64,000 nucleotides of DNA, taken from Anopheles merus (taxonomy: Eukaryota; Arthropoda; Insecta; Diptera; Culicidae). The stretch is from NCBI RefSeq assembly GCF_017562075.2, contig NC_054084.1, positions 9,652,140 through 9,716,139 on the forward strand, given 5' to 3'. Position numbers and translations under genes: made by a program. The notes below the pieces were generated by a model that had not been told where the DNA came from, ran no database searches, and worked only from the letters and a program-made list of their open reading frames with translations. Positions 1 through 12,900 of this stretch are shown here, piece after piece (positions within the stretch are counted from its first letter, which is position 1; each line of letters begins with the position of its first letter).

Positions 1-185
1 TGATGCGTACTTTCTACCGCTAATCATTGTCATGAGAAGCGGATTATCGTTTTCACGTTCGAGGTAGTACGGAGAAAACAGTTTACGCACTCTCTCGGAA
101 CTCATTGCATCATGGTTTGTTACTGCCTGCGCTAGATCATTCACGAAACGCATTGGGAGGAATATATCATCCCAAAACAACTCCG
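1..185 (-). CDS. Partial exon of an unrecognised protein, running off the left edge
   Basis: On the minus strand an open frame of about 60 codons runs from an AG acceptor just above position 185 (pyrimidine-rich tract upstream, split codon phase 1) to the window edge without a stop. The translation has a balanced, protein-like composition (it includes FLPMRFVNDLAQAV and LFSPYYLERE). I do not recognise the family. The rest of the gene lies to the left. Its upstream exons are not identified: a spliced-looking segment near 565-600 and a possible first exon at 9929-9972 are on the same strand, but their phases do not join directly to this exon. An open frame of this length could also arise by chance. 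Confidence 0.4.
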
Positions 186-3100
186 CTCAAATAGTGAAAA
201 AACATAATTTATCATACAAAAAAAAAAATTATGAAACGTCTATGAAAATATGCAGAGCGAACCGGGGCTAGATTAATGATACGAAAATCGTCCGCAGTCA
301 CGTGCCACTACCGCGGTGAGGGAAATTAATCGATCTAGATATGCTGCCTGATACAAATGGCGAACTAAATCGCACGAAATGGGCAACACTCGATCATCGA
401 CCGCAGATGGAGCTTGTTGTGAGCAGCCTGGTGCGCATGGTTAACCATCAATGGTGTGTTAGCATAAGTGGTTTCTATTTGTTATGCCGATCATGTGACG
501 GAAGGGTCTCGCACAGCTGGAACCAGCTTTATCCAGTATACTGCTGATAAAAAGCACTCACTTACTGGATGACACACTGACCAGGAGGTTAGGTCAGCTG
601 TCGCAAACACAAAAAAAAACCCTCCTGCATCCGATGACACTTCACAAACACGCTCGTTTAGGAATCCACCCGAAGAGGACCTCCAAGGACAGGATCAATA
701 GAGGGAGAGAGAGAGAAACTACTGGAAGACCTTGGCGGTCCAGTGGCAGGCCGAAAATGATGGCAGCGCCATCGAGGTCAAGTTTGACGACACTACCGGT
801 GCACTTCTGCCCACCGTCCCACCCCCCGAAAACACTTTCACACACACACACACCCGGCTCTGGTCCTCCAGTGCTGAATATTTTAAATTCAGACAACGAA
901 AACAACGGGTCAGACAATAAAAAATTAACCACTACTACTGCAACACAAATCGGCACACGTCCGTTAGGAAGTCGTCAACGATTCCCAGGCGCACTTAAGA
1001 CCCCGGGGGGGGGGGGGAGGGCTAAAGCTTTCAGCACGACGGTGACGACAACGACGACGGCCTTCCTCGCGGGGTTTGGTTGATGCCTCAAAAACAAAAC
1101 CCCCATCATCGTCCAGCACTGTCCCTGCCATTAATGTGGTGTTGCGCAACGCGCAACTTAATTATTAATTTTGTGCACACACCCGCACACGAACGCACGC
1201 ACGCACGAATGGCAGTGGCAGGTGGGCCTGTCCCTGCAAAGTCTCAGGTGGAGCGCGTCTTCAAGCGGGACAGGTTTTTTTAATGTCGATTCCGGCTGGA
1301 ATGTTTACCCAAAGGACCCACTGCCAGATTGATTCGTCGACTCAGATTGAGCATCGTATTAACAACGTTTTATTTTTCCACTCCGATCAGTGGTTTGCTC
1401 CTCCACTTTACTACCTCCCCTTCAGCGCGTGACCGACAAGGCGAAGATGATACTACCCTTTTGTCAGAACATAATGCGCCTAAAAAGCTCGCTAATTTAC
1501 CAAACGGAATCCGCTATTCAAATTGAGCGGCCGGGCACATAAAAATATGAATTTCAATCATTCTCTACCTTCCCTAGCGGTATCGGTTCGGTGCTAAATG
1601 TTTGATGTTTGATTTGCCCGCGCGTTGGGCGCACAGACTGTTGCTTTACAACCGTGGAGGGAATATTGCTGCTGCTGTTGTTGTGGTTGCCCGCCCCGGG
1701 GTCAAACAGTGTGGCGCACGGTGCGGTACTATTGGTTCACAGCAAACAACAATTTCACAACGTGAGACAACCGTGCATATACTGGGTAAAGCCAAACCAA
1801 AACCAAAGGCGCGCGTTCGGGCGGATGATGCTCACCCCTGTATTGTTGCGCAGAGCGCAGTTTGTGCAGCGCAGAAATTTTGTCCTAAACAATATTTTAT
1901 TGTTATTTCGCAACGTCTAGCCTAGAACAATGGGTAATAAACTGTCCGAGATGCCAAACCGATGTGGCTGCTGGGTGATGATGAACGTGCCATTTCGTTC
2001 TAGGTTTGTATTTTTCTTTTTATTTTGCTCCCGAACAAACCATGCGACCGCATAAGCGCTGGCACAAGATGAACGGCTTTCAATTCATAGTCACATTTTA
2101 AAACTATAAAGCTAATAATAAGTCACCAATGAATTCATTTCTTATCTCGTTTTGAGTTCTGGCTGAGAATACCACTATTCCGATTTTTAAACTTCCTGCT
2201 TTAAGATTAGAACAGGTATGTTGTGCTAGACAATACATTATGCATGAAGAATGTTGCTGTAGGTTGTAAATTTCAACCAGGAAATGTACGCTTCACGATT
2301 CCTCCGCAACATTGCAAATACTGTGATAATCATGGCAAATAGATCCATTGTTATTCTTATTGTTATTCCTGTTCAAAAATGCTTTAACAACGAAACATGA
2401 CCATAAAACCTTACATGTAAAATTGTGACACAAAAATAGCACCAGAAACTCTTAAAAACGGAGCGAACCAAGGTTCGTCGCTTGTTGCCAAAATGCGGAA
2501 ATTCTCGCATTCTCATCGAAACGCTATCGAAAAAGAAGCTCGCAATGATTCATCGCAAGAAACGGATCCAAGAAACGCTTGAGCTCATTCTACCCACCAG
2601 CTGGAAATGCCACAGGCCTTCCAAAATTCCCTTCTTTACTTTTCAACATGACGACACACCACACCGTCAAACGGATGCGATGCCTCCTTTGGCTGTTTGC
2701 TGTCGTTTTATTCTTTCGGTGGAATTCTTACCTATGCAAATGTAACACGGCACACCAACTCAAACCGAACCGCGAGCGCGGCACACACAACCTTGGCTCA
2801 CTGTTTGCTCACGATCACGAACATCTCCGCGAACCGATGCCGCACGGACGGTTTCGCACTGCACCGCGAGCAGCAACGTTGCCACCACCACCACCACCGC
2901 GCCACCACATCTTCGTAACGATCGCTCGGCGCAACTTTCTCCACTCGGGTTTACCGACGTGCGCCGAGAAGCCTGCCGCGCACGAGAGATCGCGGATCTC
3001 GCGGATTTCCAGCGCAAATAACGAAACATCCCAAAGGCACATCTACATACTACGTACTCACCTAAAGCTGGCTGTAACCGTCCGAAACCAGTTCGCCACC

Positions 3101-3189
3101 ACCGTGCACGAGAGAGAGAGAGGAAGAGAAGCCTCGCATAAGGGCGCGAGAGTCCGAGACACGGGCCGTCGGGGTTCGACTTTTGATTT
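186..3189. other. Intergenic or intronic stretch without a supported gene
   Basis: No exon could be supported. The stretch holds a CA run near 840-852, a G run near 1005-1018 and AT-rich DNA from about 2000 to 2450. On the minus strand a short acceptor-to-donor segment near 565-600 has a long T-tract before its AG and a GTAAGT after it, but no function can be assigned. Confidence 0.5.
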
Positions 3190-3230
3190 CATAAAAGCAC
3201 GATCAGCACAACGCATCGCAGGCCAGTCGC
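3190..3230 (+). promoter_or_regulatory. Core promoter proposed for the double peroxidase gene
   Basis: A TATA-like CATAAAAGC at 3190-3198 is followed about 30 bp later by an initiator-like CCAGTCG with its A near 3225. Downstream is a 5' UTR-like stretch that ends at the candidate ATG at 3898. The spacing is right for an insect TATA/Inr promoter. Start-site data would be decisive. Confidence 0.4.
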
Positions 3231-3322
3231 TGAGAAGTCGTTGCGGAGTGCGCACGTGTGCTAAGCAGTGGGTGTCCGCCTCTTATCCCTTCTTTTCTTG
3301 TCTCTTTTTGGGGGTATTTTTT

Positions 3323-3689
3323 GTAAGTTTAAGTGAAGTGCATACGGGAGGGAAAGCCAAAAAAACAACCGAGTGTCTGGGCAGCCGCGGGGGCAAAAGA
3401 AAAGTGTAACGCGTGCGGGAAATAATGGCAAAACAGTGACTTCATCGAATGTGCACACAATTTGTCGAATTTCGGTGTAACGTTGTGCTGCTGTGATTTC
3501 TTGATGGGGAAAATTGTATTCCGTAACTCCGAAGTGCTCCGTTTGCAAGTGCAAAAATTAGACATACCCCATTTACTATCACTGTATCAGTGTAGCAGAA
3601 GCTTTTGCATCTTCTTTTACCTCTTTGTCTCCTAGTGGAAGTGATTTGTGTTGCACTGTTACTAAATTATCCTTTCCTTTTCTTCTCAG
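3323..3689 (+). other. Possible 5' UTR intron of the double peroxidase gene
   Basis: A GTAAGT donor at 3323 and an acceptor with a strong pyrimidine tract ending at 3689 would remove 367 nt from the leader. This rests on the splice signals only. Confidence 0.3.
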
Positions 3690-3897
3690 GGCATTTTTAC
3701 TTTGGTGATATAGTTATTAGGAAGTGAATTGTAAGTGAGCACGTAGTGCAAAGTGTTCGGAGAGCTTAACATTTGAACGAGTACAGCAAGCAAACGTCCG
3801 ACGCACGTTTCAAACCTTCTACTATCGTTTACCTGTGTGTGCACCTTATGTTTAGTTTTGTGTAAAACCGCACACCCATACGGTGAACGCAGCTAAG

Positions 3898-3932
3898 ATG
3901 AATCTATGCACCACGACAGCTCCCTCAGCAAG
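3898..3932 (+). CDS. DBLOX: Proposed first coding exon of the double haem peroxidase (DBLOX)
   Basis: An ATG with A at -3 opens an 11-codon frame that ends in a two-base split codon (AG) at a GTAGGT donor. The main DBLOX exon at 24784 begins with a single G before its frame resumes, so the two join exactly as AGG (Arg). The joined N-terminus is short and basic (MNLCTTTAPSARSQRWYPF), followed by a leucine-rich core ending at HTTTGA. That is a complete signal peptide, which the main exon lacks because it has no in-frame ATG. The price is an intron of 20,851 bp containing the PDP gene. A different, unseen first exon nearer to 24.7 kb is the main alternative. Confidence 0.5.
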
Positions 3933-6900
3933 GTAGGTGTTTTGTTTGGGTTTGGTCTTCTACTGCGCTCTCTGGGGCAGACATGTGCATAAAGCGTTAC
4001 ATTGTTTCGGAACGATCAAGACATTTGATTTTTAAATCAAGTAGTAGCATAATTCATTTTATCGCAATATTTTTATACATTCAGTTTCGTTGTGCATCGT
4101 TTGCTCTTTAATGTAAGCAACTGTTAAGATAAAAATTTAAAGTAGACACTGAATGATATCAACATGGTGTATAGTGACGGAGTTCAATTCAGATGATTGA
4201 ATTAACAAAATACAACTAAAACCATATTTTAAAATTCCTTAAACAAACCTCAGCCAAACAATGTCAAACTGCCGCTTTCCAACCAAAACCTGTTTCGATC
4301 ATTCTCGAAGGCGGATGGAAATAGGAAAAATCTGTGCGTGGGTATGGTCAGCTCTTATTGTCTCGAATTAAGCCACTTATTTACACTCATTTGATGTTGC
4401 AATTATGAGATCGGCCAGAGATTAATTCGGCACTCCAATTAGACCAAATTGCAAACCGCCAAACAATGCAACATGCCTTCCGGCCACCCCGCAAGTTCTT
4501 GTGGCTTTTATTGTGGCTCATTCTCACAGCCTCTCCCTCTGTGTGCGGCTCATGATTTATGCAGACATTGAAATTTCTGCACAATCCCAATTGCACAGTA
4601 TAAATCATTACCGAAAAAATCAGAATGATCATACTGTTAGGGTACGCGTATGCTTATTTGCAATCATTCCAGTTTTCTACGCACACCTACGCAACACCCA
4701 GCGCCAAAAACCGGACATTCGCCGAAGGGCAACTAAGCGACGAACTTCCTCTCGCCACACGGTCGCGTTCGAAAAGATTCAAATCTTAAATCATTGTTCA
4801 TCGTCTACCTTTTCTTTTTATGCTTTTTGGAGGGCGGTATGCGACTGTGGAGGTTATGCTCACGATTTTTTTTTGTTCACAAACCACCAACCACTCATTG
4901 GTGCCGGGGCACATCTCACGGCGAGATGATTCTCCCCTTCTCGTACCACCCCCAGAGCCGAGCGTTTCAACCTGTTCAACGATCGACAAGTTGCACGGCT
5001 CATGTTCACACACCTTGCCACCCGCGCAACAGTATCCCCCCTTCTCTTCCCAGCCCATTTTTCGCTACGGGGCACGACGAAGACGGCTGTGTCTTTTATC
5101 CAACACTAGCCGCCCCCTTTCTTCTGCGTACCGCCGGCACCAGGTTGCGTAAGACAAAAAGGCAATTTCATTGAGCAGATCTTTGGACTTTTTTCCGCCT
5201 CGAAGTTTCTCTCTCACCGGCCGCGTGATGCGTGATGCACGAGCTAGGCACGGTTTTGGCACATTTTATAGATTCACCGGCAAAAAAACGACGCCATGAA
5301 GCGAAACGTGTCGTTTCCATCAATGAAAATTGGTAATTTTATTCCACCAACGAATGGGACGATTGTTTATTTATGCTAACATAAAAACTCCACGGCTGGA
5401 ACCGCCACGAACCACATGTGAAAACTGATGTACAATAATCGAAGACATACAAAAGTGGAGGATTAGTTTTATTAGCCGCTTTTTTTTTTTTGTTGGCCTT
5501 CCTCCAGACATCTCAATTCGTCTCGAATTTACAATTCATCAGCGTCTTAAGACCAATTTTTGGCGCAAAGGCAATGATCCGTCCAACAATCAAAACAAAA
5601 TTAAAATACTAACAAAAGTAAAAGCTAGGCATAAAACATAAAGCCTCGCTTTAAATCGAGCCGATGAGCTAGCACTGTTGTCTCCAGCACGAACTTCCGA
5701 TAATTGACACCATTTTTATGACACTCGACTTCGATCAAATTAAACAATACTTTGAATACCGTATCAATCAAATTATTGTCTTTCCTTTTTTTTTGCTGAT
5801 CAACATAATAGCTCCGAACACAAAGAACAGTTTTAATACACGGAACTTCGAACTCCACACGCAGTCAAAAGCCATTCGGCTTGACGACAATTTTTGCAGA
5901 ACGCAGACAGCTTTCATAAACCTGTTGGCCGTCCGTTTTCGTTGACGCTGCTTCCTTATACGCGTCGCTTTTTTTTGTTGTCTTCCTGGTCCCGCGCCTC
6001 AAACCCATCGAGCCTGCGGGGGCTATTATCCAATTCTTGCGCAGGAAGACCCGACCCGGCCGGTCCCCAACATCTAGGACCGGTCCACCGGGCCCCAAAA
6101 TGACCCGAAAGACCTGTTGTTGTTGCCACTGCGCTCTGTGGTCGCTTGCACGGGGGAAACAAATTATTGTACTCTTCCTGCAGCACCTGCTGCTGCTGCT
6201 ACTACTACCCGGGAGGACTAGCGACCCCACGCAAAAGGTGATAAAAACAAGGAAACAAAGAGGAAGATACCGTTTTTGCGCTGGTAATAAATAAGCCTCG
6301 AATCAGAACCGAACGCTTGCAACCGTCCAGACGGTGACGTAGTCCTTCAGCAGCGTCCACGTAACAGCATCGCCCCGGGTAAGAGGTTTCGAGGGAGTCC
6401 TCCCATCCTTTCGCCGACCGAACGGTTCATTAATAAAACATAAGCTTTCCCAAAGACACACACAAACGCGCGCGCGTCCCTCTTCAAGTATAGTCCAGCG
6501 GAAGATAACCTTCCCCCCTTTCCTTACGGTTACGCCATAAAATATGAAGCTCCAGCGCGGTCGAAACCAAATTTATTATGCACCCGACCGATTGGCGAGC
6601 GTTTTACACGTTACGATTTTATTTTGTGGCTTGCAAGCATAACCCCCCAGTCGTTCGATATAAACACTACCGCGGCATAACTACACATCGCGATTGAACA
6701 CATGTTTCGAGTGCGCGTTTTTGCAGCTTGCGCGGACACACTCCGTAACGTGTACCGTTTAGACTGTGTACCATCATCGTGGTTTGCAACAAGTACAACA
6801 CGCGTGTCCATGAATCGATGCGAATTATGCAGGGCGAGCAGACAAAAAAAAACACGATTACTGCATCAAACGATAATATTTTGCAGAACCAAAATTAGGT

Positions 6901-9900
6901 CACCCGGATCCTACTTTCCCGGTTGACATTGGACATTCGCGATTTGCAAAAGCGGCATTTTGAAGGACAATGGCGACCGAACTAAATATCGGGAGACCCT
7001 GGACGACAACTCCACTTACGCGGTGCACGGGGAGGGTGTTGGAACGTGACGAAGCTTGCAGACCCAACGACTTGCAACTTCCAACTACGGTGGTGCCAAC
7101 TCACGGCGAATGTGAATCATCCGTGATAATTATTTCGCGTTGCATTCCACGTCAACGACATCATTCGTAAATGCTATTGAAGTAAAGTGTTTTTGTTAAC
7201 CAAGAACCAGAGGGAAGTAAAGAAGCGCTTAACCGTGCGACGATTCATCAGATAAAATTAGATGATTTTTCATGCCTCAGGAACATTTAGAGAGGTTCGT
7301 CGCTTAAGAATCGCGTTGAAATCTTTTGTTGTAATAAGCGAGATTTTTATCGCGCGCGTTGTTTCTGGATGTCATATTGCTTTAATTACTTATAATTAGT
7401 ATAATTTAGTCAATTTGCTCAACTCGGATCTTTGCTAAATTGTCTTTTTAAAAGAACCATCGATAATTATGAATAATTATAAATAAAAAAATTATTTTAA
7501 AAAATCATGTGAAAGTACAATGTGTTGTTCTACTTGCAACAACAGCTTACTTTCCTTCGCAATCTACTCTACTTTGTATGCTGAAGCAATCTGAAGCGCA
7601 CCTTCCCCGGGGAAGGGGGTCTAACAACAACAACCTCGACAATCCTGCGCGCACCTATTAACATAATCCACCGCGAAGGTGAATGAATTCGGTTTAAAGC
7701 CGTCTGTTATGGGACATTCCTCGCCAGGCGGCAAACCTCGGATCCTGCGCGCGATCGTGACCGGTTTGACACGAAAACCTGCCAAAGCCGCGAGGCGAAA
7801 CTTAGAACCTTCTTTTTTTTGTGTTGTTCTTTTTCTGTCGCTTGCCATCATAGGCAGAGGTGCTCTTGGAGCTTCGTTAAGCAACACATACAAACACATT
7901 CCGCGAACACGCCGTGTGGCAGTTTCGATCGGTGCCTTTGCCCGTACGTCAGCCAGCAGCAGCAGCAGCAGCTGTTGCACGCGGACGCTCCCACGGAAAT
8001 ACTTAGCACGCTCGCAAACGAGCATCGCATTAGAATCTATCGTGCCATCCAAACCGCCGCGCGTTGCACTGCGCCTGTCCAATTAACATCATTAACCTTT
8101 TTTTACCCCTCCATTCCCGGTCCCGTTTTCCCCTCCTGCTTGATCGTTCGATCGTTTCAATGATCGTTTGAAGATGTTTTTATTTTACATCCATCTGTGT
8201 TACGATACAACACAATCCTCCAAATGTGCACTTTCCCGCTGCCGGTAATGCATCCCGGATTCTCCCTCTCTGACTCAATGGCAGCGGCGCTATTTTCCGG
8301 AATGTGCACGCGCATTCGCCAAACACATGTGCGCTCCCGCAAGGCACCACAGCGACGTCACAGTGTAATGCGAGAAGTTTATTGCTCGCAGTGTGCGCGA
8401 GCACGCCGACCGGGATCGGAAGATCCGGGATCGTAACCGCGGGACCGCGTACCACAGCGACGCGACAAACGCCTCCTCCCGCAGCTCATAAATCTTCGCC
8501 CGTTTCGGGTTGTGTTGAAGATAAAAATAAAACACAACTCCGGCAAAGGCCTCGTGGCGGCCGGAGGATTATTTTTGGCGCACCAGTACATTGACGCAGA
8601 TTCGGTCGCTTCGACTTGATCGTCTCGAACGTCCGAGGCACCCTGTAGGGCGGCAGCATCCACAACGACACGCCAAAAGCGGGTCTTATGTGTTTCCCCG
8701 CACGGGACAAACGCACACCCCACCCGAGCGATCTCTGGACTGGTTGCGCGTTGCGGTTTTATAATATACGCGCACGTGCACAACACAACCGGCTCCAGTT
8801 TTGTCACCTCCAACAAGCGAAATAGGGAGGCGGCGAGCTGTTGCCTTCAATCTCCCGGGCTGACAGACACCCCCCCAATGACTGACATCATCACTGTTCA
8901 TCTCTTCAGGTTTTTTTTTTCTCTTTTGTTTCTATCATCATTCCCTGATGGTTCGCGTGCCGATTCCAACGCCATATTTCACTTTCTACTCTACCACCGG
9001 ATAGAGATCTACCGACAGCGCGCCCTTCCGCCGAACCGCCGGGAGAGGTCGTCGCCAATGAGCTGTCAAAGTCGCCCCCACGACGCCAAACTGTCATGCT
9101 GGCCCGCCGTCCTACACAGACCGAGCGCGCGCTGCCACTTCGAGCTGCATTTCCTCGTTCCGTCTTTAATTAACATACAAAGCCGGAGTGGAGAGTTCGT
9201 CCGCAGACAGACGAACCGCGTCCATGTCACACACCACCCAGCACACACAACAGCAAAAAAAAAAAACAAGCGAGCGCTGGTGATCTTCGCGCGTCACCGC
9301 ACGGTAAATGATTGATCGCTTCGAGTGGTTTGAAACACCCGAGACGCGGCGACCTTAACGTTTTGGCGCATCACACTTCGTCGATCGGATCGACCGGTGG
9401 GCCCCCGCTGCTTCCAACAGCACCAACACACACACACACACACACGCGCGAGGGAGGGTTATCTGGCGTGAACTTGAAACATGACAAATGGTGACATTAA
9501 ACACCTGGCTCGACAAACAAGCGCTTCACGCCAGGCCAGCAGCAAAACATACCTCCACACAAATTAACGCAAATTTTCAGCGATATGTTATTCTATCGGC
9601 GGCGGTTGTGGTTGTTGCTTTTTTTCCTGTTACCTTCTGTGCTTTGCATCCCTTGTTGCTTTGCCGGCAAGGTTATTGCACTTTTTGACGCCGACTCGAC
9701 ACCCACTAAATTCGAAAAAAACGGACGACACAACGCACACCACCAAAAAGCACAAGACCAGACAGACGACAGTTGCATACCCAACGCTGTCGTCGTCGTC
9801 GTCAACGTGATCGTTTGCTGCATTCTGGGGAAGATCGCCCGCTCAAGGCGAACCGGTCTGCTGGCGCGTGAAGATGAGCAAATGTCTCTCACACGGCAGC

Positions 9901-12900
9901 AGTCGGCATTCAAAAACAGCGAGCTTACCTGAAATTCTTCTCCTTGCCCGATGCAAAAGCCCCTGGTGCCATATCTTGAGCCTGGGTCGCTTCGAGCGTG
10001 CACACGATTACACTTCGTGGACGGTACCCCCTAGCTAGAAGTTCTTGTGCCCGGGTACCACATCACCGACCAACCAAATGGTTGCCAATTAGCAACGGGT
10101 AATGAGACAGTTTAATTTCAGTTCTCTCCTTCACACCGATTCTGCAAAGGAGGACCCCGGCACAAGCGATAATTTAATATAATTAGTGAACACAATCGCA
10201 CTAATGTACAAAATTTATGGGATGAGGTTTCACGCCTGCCCGCCCGTTGAAGTCTTTCGAGCTTTGTGCTATTTAGAATGAGGACGTTCTCAGTCGCTTT
10301 TGGATGGATTGTTGTTTTTTGCAAGCAAATCTAAATCTCAAGGCATATAAATAAAGCATAAAAGCTTATTTTTGCAACACAATTCACTAACACACTATCC
10401 CGCTATTACTTAACCCACGACGCGCTAACCGCAACCACGACTTGCTATAAAAGGCTAAAAACAATAATTGAAAAAAAAACATCAACACACGACATCTCCG
10501 CTTCATATCCGGCCGCACTCGTCACCGGATCGGAAGAAGTTATTTTCTCGCTGTTATAAAATCATTCCTCCTCTCCTCCTTCTCTATTCCGAGCCATCGC
10601 ACGATTCGTAAGCGTAATGCTCGCGCGCTGCCGTGCCGAGACTACAACCACAAAGATACTAAGCCGTTCGCCGAGATCGGCTCCGTTGGGTGATGGGGGT
10701 TGAAAAACGGTGAAAGAGTTTCATTTCCTTTCGCGATCAACACAGACACACACACGGACAAACGCACAGTCGTTTGCAGTTGTTTCGGAAGAAACCCATC
10801 ACATCACTCGATCGGTGGTTACCAGTGCCGCTGAGCAGATGAAGTAAGCAGACGCGTACGATCGAAAGTGAATGCCGCAATGCGTGAAGAAAGTGCGGCG
10901 GTGGCATCGCCGTTGCCGCTTTACCCCAGCAGTCCGGGGTCCGCTTTGGGATGCTGTGGGAAGCATGCTTTCCTTTTCCGCACGCCCAATGATGCGTTCC
11001 GTAGTTTCATTTGAATATATGCGCATTGCCTAGGCAAAGCCTGCCGTCGGTTGGCGGTTTGGTGGTAGCGTTTTGAGTTTAAGATGAGGGGGGAAAAAAC
11101 ACCCAAAATCACATCGTTTACCATCAATTTTGATATTTGATTCCTTTCAAGCTAATAATTTTCGCTTAATGATCGTGACATTTTGCCGAAAAGCCTACCA
11201 AAGCCCCCGGGGTGCTACACTACCTCCATGAGTGGGAGTCTGCACACACACGCACAGGGGAGAGCGAGAGAGATCGATTAAGCGCAAAACAAAAATCCAT
11301 TCCACAAACAGGCTTGCATAAGCCCCCTACACCCATACACAAAAATGCATCATTTTAATGAAATGTTTCCTTTCTTTTCTCTTTCAGGTCAGTATCGGTG
11401 TCATGTAGAGGAATGGCCGAGGGTGGGACAAGATAGCGACTGTGGCCAAGGGAAAAGCAAACCCCGTCTCCCCGTGCTGTTTGCAGTTTGTATTTCTTCT
11501 TGTTCAATTATGAGTGATAATTTAAGCGCGAAAGCAACCACCGCTTCCACTTTCCAATAACTAAAACAATATGTGTTAAAAAAGAAAGAGCAGACGAGGC
11601 CTTCAGGCCGAGTTTGTGCATATGGTTGTATGGGTTTTGACTGCTAGGAGTGCATTTCCGGCACAAACCACCCGAAGAGGTTTCTCGCTGTACCAAGAGT
11701 GTGTACAAACAAACCAGCATCAAACCGCCAACATTAGACTAGATATATAGAAGGCAAACAAAGGGTGAGAGAAAAGTACAACCTGAACCAAAAAAAACCA
11801 GGAGAAGAATGCACGAGTAGGAACTGCACGCGCACGACCTACAACGCCCGAGAGCGGCGAGAAGGGTTTATTGAAAATGAAAGTTCCCTTAGCTCAGCCG
11901 CCGCTCCACTTCTGATGGGACCTCTTAGGTTTCTTGTTGTTGTGTTTTTTTTTTCTGTTCCTCTTCTTTATCGATCGCTTTTACTCTCACTGTGAGCGGG
12001 CGTACCAGCTGCAGCTTGGGATTGTGCAAAACTTTCTCCACCAACGCGGTTCCAGAAACCGGGACAATATTCTGCTGACCTTCGGTTGGAGAAGGAAAAA
12101 AACAGCATGAAACGGATACTAGCCTTTTGCACTGCATCCGGTTCGAAGGACCAAACATCGAAGGATTTGCTTCAAAGCGACGAACCCGATTAAGAATCGT
12201 TTTTCGCTTTTTTAAAGGTAAAAATACCGCATTGTGGACGAAACGTTCGAAAAGAAGCTTTTCCAAAACACCAAAACCACCACGCAGAAGGTCACGAATG
12301 CGTTTCGAAATATGCACGCGAAACGGCATTCCATCTCTACGCGGTGCGCGGCACACAATATCGCCCCAAGCGCCGGTTGCACATTTCGGTCTGTGTGCGT
12401 CGTTGGTCGTCGGACCGCAAACGACGCGACTCGATTATGATTCTTGTTTTTTTTTTGTTGCTATTGTAGCCTGTCCAACATTTGCAACCGGATTTCACCA
12501 TTTGGCTGGTTTGCAAACGCAACGGATGGTTTAGCCCTGACATCTTTGAATATATATTTTTTTAAAGTTTTTAATGCGCAGGTGTAGATGATTCGGACCC
12601 ACCAACACCAGTCGGTTGAGCAAGTGCTGGGTTGGGGAAGTTCTGGAAGGTTACTTTGTGGCAATGTGGTGAAATTTTAAGCATAAAAAGAGCCTCAATG
12701 GCATCATTTTCTCAACAAAAATGTTGAGGCTAGGCTTTATTTAGTAATTGGTCTAGACTAAGAAAATGAAACAGCTACATTTATGCAACCAAACAATAAT
12801 CATCAATTAAATGCAAATCCCAAAGATAATCATAATTTTCGTCCACTTTTCCCGGCTCGATTTTTTGTTGCCTCATCGTTCAGCCACTCAATCGAGCCAA

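Noticed and set aside
10440..10475. Canonical TATA box on the plus strand
   Set aside because: No transcript structure or coding exon follows it, so it was not called as a promoter.
11387..11460. Strong plus-strand acceptor downstream of the 3.9-kb exon
   Set aside because: Joining it to the 3.9-kb donor gives only a peptide of fewer than 30 residues before a stop; at most an alternative non-coding end.
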